Assembly (NCBI RefSeq): GCF_003073045.1
Contig: NC_037590.1
Span: 8,265,042 to 8,329,041, forward strand
Length of the DNA stretch: 64,000 nucleotides
DNA from: Pomacea canaliculata
Lineage: Eukaryota > Mollusca > Gastropoda > Architaenioglossa > Ampullariidae
Direction of reading: 5' to 3'
Shown here in pieces: positions 1 through 10,951 of this stretch. Position 1 is the first letter of the stretch. Each line of letters starts with the position of its first letter. A program made the translations under genes and the position numbers. The notes under the pieces are model-generated. The model made no database searches. It saw nothing but the letters and a program-made list of their open reading frames with translations, and had not been told where the DNA came from.

Positions 1-122
1 GATGTCAGGCGATGTCAGGCGATGTCAGACGATGTCAGCGATGTCAGGAGATGTCAGGAGATGTCAGACTATGTCAGGCGATGTCAGACGATGACTGCGA
101 TGTCAGGCTGCGAGAGACGATG
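1..122 (-). repeat. 5'-UTR-type 10-bp minisatellite of a peptide gene lying left of the window
   Basis: Tandem GATGTCAGGC/GATGTCAGAC-like 10-mers run from the first base. The same repeat lies directly upstream of exon 1 in peptide genes A, B, C and F. The exon 1 that this copy should precede would therefore lie just outside the left edge, transcribed leftwards. Confidence 0.8.
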
Positions 123-1030
123 TCCAAGGATCTCAGTCTCAAGACTTCCACGCGCTGAGGATTCGGATGGACTTTTGTGGCGAAGGAGCACATCCTGTTA
201 TTTGCAGTCCAAGCGAATGAGGCGGGAAGCACTCCAACATAATCCTGCCTTTGTGCATCACTGACCACGTTAACCCCTTAGCTGGCGAGCCTGGGAGTTG
301 ACATGGCTGACTGCGTCTTGTGAACAACTCCACGCGAGGAAAGCGGACAAACCTTTGATGTCTAGACTAGGACGGACATGTCTAATTAACACACAGTTCT
401 TGCGTTCCCATTGGCTGTAGTCATGACAACGTACGCATATCTCATACTCCTATAGGTCGTTCGACATTTCTCTGGTGGTGGTGATGCTTAGTAAATATCT
501 AAAAATAAAGAAATGTTATTTATTCACAATTTGGGACAGAAGTCCAACCCACGAAGCTCCCCGAAAGACCGGTAAGTGGTCAAGTAAGAGTAAGAGTCAA
601 AGTAAGAGTTTCAAGTGACAAAGGTCAGTGGTCAGCCATTTATAAACAAAACATTCCACTTTGTAGACTTTTAGGAATATTCTTGATTCTTGACTTAAGA
701 GCTGCTGTCAGAACTGAGGACACAACATTTAAATAATTTCTTCTGTAGACAGATATTTGTTGTTTGTCGTGGTGATCACCTCATTAGTTTCACAGATTTT
801 TTCTGATTTGTTTTATCGAATTTGATTTGCTTTGCTTTTCACCAAATGGACCACAGTTCTCAGAGGTCGGACAAAGATATGAAGTACTACCATCATCACC
901 TTTCAAACGGCTGGAATAAAGATGAATGGGGAGTGAGTAAAGCTTTTGTTTCAGGTCCTAAAGGGTTAAGTGTGTCTAGTCTGACTTGTCTGCGGCTCCT
1001 GTTCTCAATTGCTCATTATTCTGGACATTT
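123..1030 (-). promoter_or_regulatory. 5' flank of the left-edge peptide gene copy
   Basis: The order of conserved blocks matches the flanks of genes A to C. A CTCAGTCTCAAGACTTCCAC block near 131-150 resembles the core promoter block of the others, a GTTAACCCCTTAGCTGG block follows near 269, and a distal block with AGGTCCTAAAGGGTTAAGTG lies near 953-972. An obvious TATAATAA box is not present here; an AAATAACA-like stretch near 200 on the minus strand is the nearest match. The copy appears more diverged than those of A to C. Confidence 0.55.
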
Positions 1031-1858
1031 GCCTATCTAGTAGTGCATGTCGTCCTGCTACTTCAGACTCCGGCGACGACGTCGCTGCACCGTTAATCCC
1101 GACGATTGGGACATCGTTGAAGGAGTCTTTCCTTCCTTTATCGCTCTTTCCTTCCTCTGTATCTGCACACCATGAAGGTGACCATACGGGGTTTATTCTA
1201 AATAAGACAGATTCTATAACTCGTCACCTGCATTCTTCCATATTTTATTCGGATATGCCACGTGTAAATATAATGTATCTCGTGGAAACACGGTCTGTTT
1301 AAGCTTCATGTATACTTGTCGTGTCTGCGTCCTCTCCTGTCACGACATTGAACACACTTGAAGTAAACATTATTTATGCGAGAACATTTAGTTGATAGCC
1401 CCTAAAGTGCTTTTATGTTTCGCCAGAGAAATTATTATCGGCAGAATGTAGAGAAGTTTTTATCGCATTGAAATAAAATGGATTGTATATGTCTACCTGG
1501 CGTTAAACACACGTGTAGACTGGGGGGTTGTTGTGCACCACCCATACAAAGCTTCCCGCCTTCTGTCAATACCTGAACATGTGCTAGCAGGGACTGTGTA
1601 TTATTAAGTTCAGGTAAGCACTGTGCCATGCCTGTATGCAAGAGCAATAGGCATCGGAAATCTTTGTGCCATCCTCAGTCCAGCTCCTCAATCACAGATG
1701 AACTGTCAGCGGTGTGTGTGTAGGTGGGCATATGAATGTCTTGCCCATATCTCTCATTGTTCTTGTTAATGTTAATATATCTATTCTACTGCATTGTAAT
1801 TGTAATGACTTTTTTAAATAATATATACATGTATCTTGAAAACAGAGCACACCTCCCA
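1031..1858. other. intergenic, nothing recognised
   Basis: No reading frame with recognisable content, no tandem repeat and no transposon end was seen here on either strand. Confidence 0.5.
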
Positions 1859-2096
1859 TAAGGTGACCAGAAGTCCCGCATTAGTCTGCTCATCTGGCGG
1901 GACGCACAATGTCCCGCTTTCTGGCTTTCTGGCAAGTCCATCAAATGTCCCGGTTGTCTTTAAAAATCTGAATACCGTACGCTGATTCGCATCCGGCAAA
2001 GTCAGAGGAAAGCCCCCCCCCCCACTTTTTTCGGCGTTCTTTGACGGTGACGACACCATCATCGGCATGTTCGCCCCGAAACGTCTGGTCACCTTA
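1859..2096. mobile_element. candidate 238-bp MITE with terminal inverted repeats
   Basis: The left end reads TAAGGTGACCAGAAG and the right end is its inverted counterpart, CGTCTGGTCACCTTA, giving terminal inverted repeats of about 12 matching bases. The inside contains GTCCCGC motifs on both arms. I could not find a clean target-site duplication. The size and structure fit a non-autonomous DNA transposon, perhaps hAT-derived; the superfamily is not settled. Confidence 0.55.
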
Positions 2097-4127
2097 CTCA
2101 CATTTAAATGGCCCATTGGGACAAATAAAGTTGGTTGTTATTGTTAAAAGCTTATTGTGGGGGGAAATACAACTTTAATGTCGAGATATTGTAATGTCTT
2201 CGCCTTCTACAAGATTTCGGTGCTCACAGCCCTAATCACGTGGTTTAGCTTTCATACATCCTTACACAGTCTCGACACATGCATAAAGAGTGGTCATGAG
2301 TAATTGTATTCAGTAACTTCTCGAGTTTGTTGACTAGTCAGCATGTCAATACACATCATCGACATAGTAACACACACAAATATTTTTTTTTCTCTCTCTC
2401 ACATATACACACGCTCTCCCACACGTGTATGTAGAGGAGACACGCGCCCAGGTATGTCATCACAAGTATCACAAACGACACACGTGTCAGACGGTGTGAG
2501 CTTAAAGCTCCTCACACACACACACACAGACACACACTGAGGATGTCACGCGATGTGTGTCACGAGGAAGTGCTAACTGTCCATTATATCCACGGATGAG
2601 CGGGGAACCTGTCCATAAACGGCTCATCTCCATGAAAGCCTCGAGTCGAAGGTTTTCACATGTCAACCAGCTTTAACCCTTTCTCCAGCAAGTCAACAGT
2701 CAAAATGTCTCGTCCTCCTGTGTGCAGCCAAAACATTACTCGAAAAGAATAAAATACAACGAAATACCATAAAATAGGATACAAGGCAATGAAATACAAT
2801 GTGAAGCAATGCTAGGATTCAAAAATTTTTATTGTTTCTTCAGCAAAGTCTGAGTCTCGGAGAATGAGCTCCCTTTACAAACAATTAAACACGTTTTCGA
2901 TCTTTCAAGCTTGATATCAGTAACAACCACGACATTTCGAAACTAAGACACTGTAAACATTCTGTCATCATAAACCCAAAGCAGACAGAGTTGTAACAGC
3001 TCCTTAAAGTGCAGAGTTTGCACTAAGCCCCGCGCTTCCTGTTCTGATGTGACCTCTGTGACCCTCTGTGACCCGCTGTGACCCGGCTGATGCTATTTAT
3101 AGACGACTGCAGACCTGACACTCGTGACATCGTCTTGAGTCTGGTCACGTGACTGCACCGCACTCTACAATCTTATTCCTCGCCTTAGGCCCGACTCCTG
3201 ATTTATTATAACAGCTTGATAAGATCCGAAAATCTCGGAATATTTCTGATATTGTTTCTTGGGATCTTCATTTGGGAGGACATTATATATAATTTTATGA
3301 TTTATCTTGTGTATATTCTCACATCAGCTCTACAGATGCGGAATACTGCAGTTGAAAAATGGAAGAAAGAGTAAGGATCGAGGAATAAAAGGGTGCAGTT
3401 CAAAGAAAGAAATTATTAGTGGAATGAAGAAAGGAAGGAAAAGCATCTTCAGTGACAAAGTACTCATCTCTGACAAGTGCATTTATACTTATCTAGATCA
3501 CACACAAATACAAACTGTGTATATAATATAAATATAATATGAATGTATATGCATGAGTATTTTGTCCACACACAGATCTTAGCACTATCAAACCCCATTC
3601 CTAATCCACAATCCAAATCCAAGTAATCCACATTCCCAACCGAAAATCCGACCCTGGATATCTTTGTGAGCTGAGATTAACATGAATGGGTGAGAACTCA
3701 GACAACATTAAACACTGCAAATTGTTCTTAAATACTCACATTTGTAAGCACAATTTCTTAAATAAAGTAATACATACACACATATATATATTGAAACATT
3801 AATCCCATGCAGTTACATAGAGTTACATGGATAAAAATGTTTATCTCCTGCAAGTATTCAGCAGTCGAGCCCTGACCCTATAGTTCACTTGAAGTGTAAA
3901 TCCCTGTCTATTGACAGTTCTGTAACCTGTTATGAGGGAAGTTTTGAGCAGTACTTGGTTGTCCTGGTAACCCGAGATTTGAGGCATGGATTATTGTCCA
4001 GGTCACCAGGGTCTTTTCAGGAAGATGAGAGAAAAAAGAACAATCCTCGCTCTCTCGCGACCTTAGCACTGAGGTCAACACCCTATCACTGTTCAGCATG
4101 GATTGCTTACACAAACAAGTAAACAAG
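2097..4127. other. intergenic with simple repeats
   Basis: Holds CA/CT-rich simple sequence at about 2366-2535, AT-rich stretches near 3520-3540 and 3770-3795, and no gene that I can support. A short triplicated TGTGACC motif lies near 3050-3082. Confidence 0.5.
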
Positions 4128-4408
4128 TCAGGCTGTTTACACTGAGAAATCAGGTTGTGTACAGCAAAAATAGGTTTATAGGGGAAGCGGTGAAAGTCTT
4201 ACAATTACACTCAGAAGACATGATGTAGACTTGAGTTTGAACACAGACCGCGTAGTCACCAGCAGAATGTTTCTTGACAAATGTTTACATTTTGTTTTGT
4301 CCTGTTGCTTTTTTTATGCAAAATAAGTTTGTCAAAAATTTCATCAGTCGGAATGAAAATATTACAAGAAGGAAATGTCCATCAAATGTGTTCAAAGGAC
4401 AATTTGTA
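4128..4408 (-). other. 3' UTR and 3' flank of peptide gene A, shared with genes B and C
   Basis: The block GGCTGTTTACACTGAGAAAT and the following sequence recur at 7568 and 10662, at the same distance 3' of genes B and C. The poly(A) signal position, AATAAA in B and C, reads TATAAA here (plus-strand TTTATA at 4175-4180), a known weaker variant. Confidence 0.6.
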
Positions 4409-5909
4409 TCATCGATACATGTTTTGGCAAAAAGGAGGCAGCGTGGTGACTCCAGTCCGAAGCCACTCTTGGCATTTCTGTCGCAAGATGAGATCAATGA
4501 GTCGACTGGACGTTCGCCTGAAACCAGTGCTTGCAGCTTTATCTGAAAGACAACCAAGCTACCATCTTCTGAGAGTGTAAACAAGTCAACAACAAATACT
4601 GCAACTCACTTTGCATGCACACATACAGGACCATGAGGACAAGAAGACGGAGAGCGCGTGTCTTCACGTCTGCTTCGTGAAACTGCGAGAACTACTTCCG
4701 TTTGGCCTTACCTGGCTTTTTAAACACTTTTTTTTTTTCTTAAATTCCTGATGCACTTTGACCTTCATATAGAAAAAAATGAACGTGTCACTGCAAGTTC
4801 GTTTCTTGATAGATGGTCTCAAAACCAATGATGTGTGTCTTCTCTAATGTTGTTTACCAGGTATTGATGGACAGCAAACATTTTACTGTTTACCCGCTGT
4901 TTGTAGGCAGCGAACCCTGAACTGTTTACATCGTAAACAAATAACTGTAAGCTGTATGCTGTATGCTAAGAGCGGTGGTTGAGAAGTGTGAGTGCACCTG
5001 GTAATTAAACCACATTACTGTGGACATCTACTCTGTGAACTCGTGTGGCAGGTGGACAATGTCTCCTCACTGTGGGTGTCCTTGCCTTGTATTCACATGA
5101 ACGCCACCCGATGTATACACATGTATCTGTACTTCCATATGCTATTGTGTGTGTTACAGAGAGAGAGATCAAAAGTACACATAAGCGAAATGTGTGGGTG
5201 TGTCTTTGCCTCGTATCCCAGATAAATAACCCTCGAGGTAAATAAAATCTGAATAATCAAATATCTGTACAAAGGTGCTCGTGTGCGTGTGTGTGCATGC
5301 ATGTGTGACTGCCTCGCAGTGCCGACAATATCGTGTACCCCATATTTTAATAAATGTTTGCAACTCGTGTTATGGAGTAAAAAGTGTACTGACATCATTG
5401 TGACATTAATGTATGTATGAGGTCCATGGCTGAACCTAGAGTTCTACGTGTCTTCTTCACGGCAATAAATGTTTATCTCGCATTTTTAAAATTTCATTTT
5501 TGCTGCAGGTACAGGGTTACAATTATGTGTAGTTCCGGGCTCTCATGCCCAAGAATGTTTATTTGTGAATAAAAGTGTGGAAGAAAGTAGCCAGGAGCGT
5601 GTGCGCATGCGCATGCTTGTCTCCTTTGACAGCTGATGTTGAGATAATCACATACATCAAAGCCACACCCAGGCTCCTTGCTACATTAAAGAAGATAAGC
5701 TAAAAACGAGATGATGCACACAGATGATAGACAAGACATCGACAGATTGAAAGGTAGACAATAAACCAGACTAAAATACAACAGTAGTGAGAAGCAGACG
5801 CACTGACAAACAGACTGACAATCTTACCCGAAACATCTGTAACAATGGGTTGTGAGGAGCTCAGTGTAGCCAGCATCAGAGCAACAAGAAGGCCTGCGAG
5901 CATCTTCAT
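4409..5909 (-). CDS. secreted two-Cys peptide, gene A of the array (2 exons, 71 aa)
   Basis: Not a family I recognise. Exon 1 is 5909-5828 and exon 2 is 4542-4409. Exon 1 encodes a signal peptide (MKMLAGLLVALMLATLSSS) and ends in phase 1 at the donor GTAAGATTG; exon 2 begins after CTTTCAG, giving Asp at the junction. The mature part has a hydrophobic helix (RLIDLILRQ) running into Cys51, then QEW, 14 residues between cysteines, and PPFC with Cys66 near the end. A disulfide hairpin is inferred. The same architecture is seen in genes B to G. The start Met is the first in frame after the 5'-UTR repeat; a second Met two codons later is possible. A longer overlapping frame through the exon 2 region exists but lacks the family motif, so the spliced frame is preferred. 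The intron is 1285 bp. Confidence 0.75.
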
Positions 5910-5939
5910 CGTCGTCGCTGGGCGTCACTAGATGACAGA

Positions 5940-6137
5940 CGGTGCGAGTGATGGCAGGCGATGTCATGCGATGTCAGACGATGCAAGTGATGTTAGTCGA
6001 TGTCAGCGATGTCAGACGATGCCATGCGATGTTAGACGATGTTAGAGGATATCAAACGATGATAGATGATGTCAGGCGATGGCAGGCAATGTCAGGCGAT
6101 GCGAGTGATGTCAGGCGATGTCAACGATGTCCGTTTC
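5940..6137 (-). repeat. 10-bp minisatellite in the 5' UTR of gene A
   Basis: About twenty degenerate GATGTCAGGC-type units lie between the inferred transcription start and the ATG of gene A, so they should be transcribed as GACATCGCCT-like repeats. At least two units create upstream ATGs in the RNA. Confidence 0.75.
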
Positions 6138-6197
6138 ACGAGGCCTTCTCCCACTGGGGATGACATTCGAGTTTTGAGGCGAGGAAGTGCTAGTCTC

Positions 6198-6205
6198 TTA
6201 TTATA
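6198..6205 (-). promoter_or_regulatory. TATA box of gene A
   Basis: Minus-strand TATAATAA within the block CTATAATAAGAGACTAGC. The same block lies at the same place in genes B and C. Transcription would start about 30 bp downstream, near 6170, giving a 5' UTR of about 260 nt. Confidence 0.65.
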
Positions 6206-6474
6206 GCCCACGGATGAGCAGAGGGCCCGGTCCCAAAGGTCAGGTGTCAGCTTGTGGGTCATTAACCCTTCCTCAGCAAGCCGCCACGAATTAAATCTCT
6301 TCACCTTGCGAGTTGCTAATGCAAATATCAGTCAGGTCCTCATATTGCCGTGCTGTTTGGATCATTTTAATACACTTGTCATCTGTTGAGCAGATACCAA
6401 GCTTATATTTCTTCTTTTCTCTCTTTCTGTTTGTGTTTTGTTTGTTTAATGGCAATGTAGCGCAAAGTAGTTAA

Positions 6475-6600
6475 AAATGCGACCACGACCCCTGACCTTT
6501 ATATCCCCGACTCGACTGTGGAATACGAGCGTAGTGTTCGCTTCAGGTCCTGAAAGGGTTAACTGTGTCCAGCCCAAGGTGACGTCACTTCCTTGCGTGC
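6475..6600 (-). promoter_or_regulatory. conserved distal promoter block of gene A
   Basis: Contains CCTGACCTTTATATCCCCGA and, further on, GGTCCTGAAAGGGTTAACTG. Near-identical blocks occur at about 8835-8925 (gene B) and 12680-12790 (gene C), and a diverged copy near 953-972. The position about 300 bp upstream of the TATA box in each copy suggests a shared regulatory module or simply duplicated flank. Confidence 0.5.
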
Positions 6601-6882
6601 GTTGCTCGTTTTGGAAAGACCGAATCATCATCGAGTTATTTATAACTATGGCGAGGACTGCGCCACGTGTCCTTATTTCGTTATCCTTTATACAACTGTC
6701 GGTTGGCTATATTTGTACATCATCACAATACAGGGGAGGACGTAGTGTCAGCAGCAGCAACAGCAACTGTGTGGTCGCCGTAGTTGTAGTGTTTGTGGTA
6801 TGCACGGAGTTAGCAGGATGTTCCTCTCTCTCTCACTCTATACATATTGTACTATTTTTAGCATGAGAACAGCAGTTATATA

Positions 6883-7450
6883 TTGGGTTTCGGAAAAGTC
6901 CTGATGTATTTTCTATGGTTTACTAGGGACATTGATTGATGAAAGAACAAAAGTTATTCAATGATGTATTGCCCGTTATGTTCGATAACCTTTCAGTGAC
7001 TTTCATAATTCCTCCTTCATACAAGGACACTTTTATCAACGAAAACGTGAACAAGGTGTTGATTTACAGCCTGGTGGGACCTGAACATTCTACCCGACAA
7101 GGAGGTTTGACGAGGGCGAAGCAAGTGGAAGTTTGACGTGGCAAGGGGAGACTAGTCTGGTGGGTGTGGCAACACATTCCACCCGAACTCCAACAGCTTT
7201 TGACGAGTGATGAAACGTGTGTGTGGCCTCACGTTGTCGTGACTGAGCACCACTCCTCGACGATTAACGAGAGCTGGACATTTCTGGATGATGGATTCGT
7301 TCACACTGTCCGATTGCCGACAGTCCACATTCGAACTGATTGCTTGGTTCCTTGAGGGCGCCTTTAAAACCCTTAAAATCCCACCACACGTCCTCTGAAA
7401 AATGTCTGCTTTCGACATCGTTTGAGGTGAATCATCAAGTTGGGACCAAA
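6883..7450 (-). mobile_element. mariner transposon relic
   Basis: The minus-strand frame at 7418-7155 contains CPALVNRRGVVLSHDNVRPH and VLPHPPD, the hallmark region of mariner transposases around the second catalytic Asp. At 6883 a terminal-repeat-like TTGGGTTTCGGAAAAGTCCT follows a TA dinucleotide, consistent with the 3' end of a minus-oriented element. The rest of the transposase and the other end are missing or scrambled, so the element is dead. Confidence 0.8.
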
Positions 7451-7616
7451 AACCATTAACATTTCATTTTTCATCACCAGTAGCTTCTAAAATAAAGATC
7501 GTGTTAATCGGGTTTAATGAGCATATCGCTCATAAGAAAGAACAACCCTCGCTCTCTCAGCATGGATAACTCAGGCTGTTTACACGGAGAAATCAGGTTG
7601 TTTACAGCAAATAGGT

Positions 7617-7622
7617 TTATTG
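7617..7622 (-). other. poly(A) signal of gene B
   Basis: Minus-strand AATAAA in the context ATAGGTTTATTGGCG on the plus strand, about 220 nt 3' of the stop of gene B and in the duplicated 3' block shared with A and C. Confidence 0.55.
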
Positions 7623-7839
7623 GCGAAGTGGTTTGTACCCTTACACTCAGAAGACATGATGTAGACATGAGTTTGAACACACAAGCAGAATGTTTCTTGC
7701 ACAAATGTTTACATTTTATTTTGTCCTGTTTTTTCCAAATACAAAAACGTTTGTCACAAAATTCCATTAGTCGGAGTGTAAGTAGTACAAGAAGGAGATG
7801 TCCATCAAATGTATTTCTGTGTTTGAAGGAACACGTGCT

Positions 7840-8219
7840 TCATCCATCATTGCTCTGGCAAAAGGTAGACTGGGTGATGTCTCCCATCATGTCCAAGTAT
7901 TCACAAAATTCTTTTAACATCTCGTCACTCATCACTAATTTTAATCTCATCGGCCACTTTACACCAGGATTTGCAGGTTTGTCTGAAAGACAGAATGCCA
8001 TTGGTTAAACCAAGCTAACTTTGTCTGAAAATATACAATACAATACACTGACAGATGGAAAGATAGAAAAAGAAAACGGACTAAAATACAACAGTACTAA
8101 GAAGCAGACGCACTGACAAACAGACAGACAATCTTACCCCAATGATCTGTAACACAGGGATGTGAGGAGCTCAGTGTAGCCAAAATCAGAGCAACAAGAA
8201 GGCCTGCGAGCATCTTCAT
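7840..8219 (-). CDS. secreted two-Cys peptide, gene B (2 exons, 74 aa)
   Basis: Same unrecognised family as gene A. Exon 1 is 8219-8138, exon 2 is 7982-7840, and the intron is only 155 bp, against 1.0-2.5 kb in most of the others. Exon 1 encodes MKMLAGLLVALILATLSSS and ends in phase 1 (TGG G|GTAAG); exon 2 follows CTTTCAG and joins as Asp, then KPANPG. The cysteine pair is Cys54 and Cys69, spaced by 14 residues (KEFC ... STFC), followed by a short tail QSNDG. An additional Cys22 lies near the signal cleavage region. The helix before Cys54 is less hydrophobic than in A. Gene B and C share KPAN.G, FCEYL and ITQS motifs and are close paralogues. Confidence 0.7.
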
Positions 8220-8224
8220 CGTCG

Positions 8225-8440
8225 TCGCCGGATGTCACTGGATGTCAGACGATGCGAGTTATGGCAGACGATGTTAGACGATGTCAGACGATGGTAGACG
8301 ATTTTAGACGATGTTAAACGATGTTAGACGATGTTAGACGATATCCGACGATATCCGACGATGTCAGACGATTTTAGACGATATCCGACGATGTTAGACG
8401 ATGTTAGACGATATCAGACGATGCTAGATGATGTTCGTTT
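8225..8440 (-). repeat. 10-bp minisatellite in the 5' UTR of gene B
   Basis: About twenty units of GATGTTAGAC, GATGTCAGAC and GATATCCGAC type, in almost perfect 10-bp register. It is the longest and most regular array among the copies. Confidence 0.8.
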
Positions 8441-8501
8441 CACGAGTCCTTCTCTCACTGGGGATGACATTCGAGTCTTGAGACGAAGAAGCGCTAGTCT
8501 C

Positions 8502-8509
8502 TTATTATA
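8502..8509 (-). promoter_or_regulatory. TATA box of gene B
   Basis: Minus-strand TATAATAA, flanked on the transcript side by AGAGACTAGC and by CTCAAGACTCGAATGTCATC, as in genes A and C. Confidence 0.65.
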
Positions 8510-8834
8510 GTCCCCAACCCCCGGATGAGTGGGGGAAACCAAAAAGTCACGCGTAAGCTTGTGGGCGGTTAACCCTTTGTCCAGCAAGCCGCCAAGAATT
8601 AAAGCTCTTCACTTTGTGAGTTGGTAATGCAGATATCAGTCATGTCCTTGTCTCGACTTGTTTGGATAATTTTAGTAAAAAAAAAAACAACAAACTTTTC
8701 ACCTACTGAACAGACATCAAGCATAGGTTTCCTATTTGTCTCTATTTTTATTTTGTTATGTTTCATTAATTTTATTGTTTTTTGTTTGTATATTTAATGG
8801 CCCTGGACCTCAAATTCGTCAGAGATACAACAAC

Positions 8835-8925
8835 GACCCTTGACCTTTATATCCCCGACTCGAATGTGGAATACTTTCGCATCAGTTCCCAAAAGGTTAA
8901 CTGTGTCACTGACGTCACTTCATTG
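8835..8925 (-). promoter_or_regulatory. conserved distal promoter block of gene B
   Basis: Contains CCTTTATATCCCCGACTCGA and AAAAGGTTAACTGTGTCAC in the same order as the blocks upstream of genes A and C. Confidence 0.5.
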
Positions 8926-8962
8926 CAAGCGTTGGCTCATAAGTAACAGCAGCAGCTCTGTA

Positions 8963-9926
8963 TTAATGGCGGTTGTATGTAAGGTATGTGCAGAATGGAC
9001 AGGATGTTTTCCTAGTATTGTTCGCCCCCAGAAGATATAGGACCACACCCACACCCCGCCAATGGATCCGGCTGTGGGAGTCTTTTTCAGCTGGGACCAT
9101 GTCATGCCAGCTGTCTCCGCCTCTCTCTGGACTGATCTCCCCCACGTCTGTCTGATCTCCCCCACGTCTGTCTGATCTCCTCCACGTCTGTCTGATCTCC
9201 TCCACGTCTGTCTGATCTCCTCCACGTCTGTCTAGGTCTCCCAACCCTGCGCCTCCCTGTGGGTTCCAGCCCAAGGCTTGTCTCGTTAAATTGTCGGCCG
9301 GCTTTTGCAGGGTGTGACCGATCCAGCCGCACTTCCACTTCTTGATGTCTTGGCTGGAAGGCATCAAGCATCCTCTGTATTTCTGACCATGTGTTGGCAT
9401 GTGAGTTTTCATTCTTGCGGTCTGGCTGTAGGTACCCGATACATGCAGAACCAATCGTCACAGTAACTCATTCATTCCACGTGCCATTCATTAGATAAAC
9501 TCTACTGGCCGTCACTTGTACCAGGATGAAGTGTCATGGGGTCATACACTCTATCTGCCGTTGTCAGGAATGTGTGTGTGTGAGAGAGAGACTATTTCAA
9601 CACGTACATTTTATATCACCTCTTTTATATCCTGTATATATAAATATTATTCCTAGTACGAGCACTGTCTTGAATCGCCCTTGCCATGTTTCATATCCGT
9701 ACAGAACTCACTTTATGTTTGTGTTGAAAATGTGGATCTTGGTGTTTGGATACAAAGCCTTGGAGTTCCAGGTAGGTGGCAGGGTGTGGAATGCACGCCT
9801 GGCCTTATTTATTCGGCTTTGTTCATCTTCATCTGCACCTCCATCTTTGCTGACTATGCTGCCAACATGATAGTCTTCCCTGATGCAAGTCTGGTCTGAC
9901 CGCTGCCATTCCACCTGGTCTTCCAC
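8963..9926 (-). mobile_element. RTE-like LINE relic, interrupted by a second LINE
   Basis: On the minus strand, 9926-9680 encodes reverse-transcriptase motifs (GSIVSKDGGADED, RINKARRAFHTL, NTKIHIFNTN) and about 9357-8963 the C-terminal tail ([36 protein letters not shown]). These are hallmarks of RTE-type elements. Between them, about 9345-9500, lies plus-strand sequence from the C-terminus of another LINE (HVLACEF-like frame, RYPIHAEPIV). Several frame breaks are present. The composite has a paralogous copy at 12.89-13.88 kb. Confidence 0.8.
9131..9230. repeat. 20-bp minisatellite inside the RTE relic, 5 copies
   Basis: Five tandem copies of TCTGATCTCCTCCACGTCTG, two of them with CCCCAC in place of CTCCAC. 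The sister LINE copy near 12990-13015 has only one unit, so the expansion is local to this copy. Confidence 0.85.
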
Positions 9927-10179
9927 AGGCCGAGAAGTTTGATGACATACCTCATCTCATGGAGTTCCGATATTCCCGGTCTCTATTGTATATAAAATCT
10001 CGTCCATATTACATGATGTTCTGATTTTACGATACCATCGTTGGTGCAGAGTATTTCTTGCTTCCTTAAATTTTACTGGATGATGTGGAGCCACCTGACA
10101 AAGCGAAGTTTGGTTATCTCCAGATGCAATTTCTGAAGTGCTATTTATGGTTGATACTTTCACAGTTAGGTTAGGTGCA

Positions 10180-10185
10180 TGTTTT

Positions 10186-10216
<31 letters not shown>

Positions 10217-10245
10217 CAGAGAGAGAGACAGAGAGACAGGAGGAA
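10180..10245. repeat. GA/CA microsatellite
   Basis: Imperfect run of GAGAGA, CACACA and GACAGA units. Confidence 0.85.
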
Positions 10246-10257
10246 GACAACTGTGCA

Positions 10258-10545
10258 ATATATTGTTTTGTCACCTCTTTGTTTCCCAGTCAACAATGAT
10301 GGTCAGTGTAGTGTGCGTGTCCTTATTGTGTTTCTTGGCTCATTCCCCAATAAAATGTTGACTGCACCAACAGCATTCACTTTAGATGACATCTTATCAA
10401 TTCACATTATCATTACTTTATTTTGAAAATAAATGTAGGTGCAGACCAAAGTAATGTTACTAAATGTCAACATTCTCGGTTCAAACATCCATCGAGCTTC
10501 AGGCTGTTAATGGAGTTAAAACCGTGTTCATGGTGAAATGTTTGT
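10258..10545. repeat. segmental-duplication block (partner at 13918-14240)
   Basis: Starts TCACCTCTTTGT and continues through CCAATAAAATGTTGACTGCA, GGTGCAGACCAAAGTAATGT and CATCGAGCTTCAGGCTGTTA. The same string of segments recurs 3.66 kb to the right with few changes. It is flanked in both places by LINE debris on the left and GAGTGAGAG repeats on the right. Confidence 0.85.
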
Positions 10546-10639
10546 AGTGAGTGAGGGGGTGAGGGAGTGAGAGAGTGAGAGAAAGAGTGTGTGTGTGTTT
10601 TTCTGTGTGTGTGATGAGAGAGGAAAGAACAACCCTCGC

Positions 10640-10951
10640 TCTCTCAGCATGGATAACTTAGGCTGTTTACACTGAGAAATCATGTTGTTTACAGCAAATA
10701 GGTTTATTGGCAAAGTGGTTTGTACCATTACACTCAGAAGACATGAAAACATGAGTTTGAACACACACCACGTAGTCACAAGCAAAATGTTTCTTGCACA
10801 AGTGTTTACATTTTATTTTGTCCTGTTTTTTTCCAAATACAAAAACGTTTGTCACAAAAGTCCATTAGTCGGAGTGTAAGTAGTACAAGAAGAAGATGTC
10901 CATCAACTGTATTCCTGTGTTTGAAGGAACACGTGCTTCATCAACCGTTGC
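10640..10951 (-). other. 3' UTR and 3' flank of gene C
   Basis: Duplicated block shared with A and B. A poly(A) signal AATAAA is on the minus strand (plus TTTATT at 10703-10708), about 245 nt after the stop of gene C. Confidence 0.6.

Noticed and set aside
1-122. regularly spaced repeats as a CRISPR-like array
   Set aside because: Ten-bp units without unique spacers in a eukaryotic genome; they are a minisatellite.
4285-4584. 99-codon minus-strand frame over gene A exon 2
   Set aside because: It is in a different frame from the spliced gene A reading, which alone gives the family motif KCQEW...PPFC and a proper splice junction.
5093-5398. 101-codon minus-strand frame in the gene A intron
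   Set aside because: Low-complexity CA-rich translation with no homologue in the gene C intron frame.
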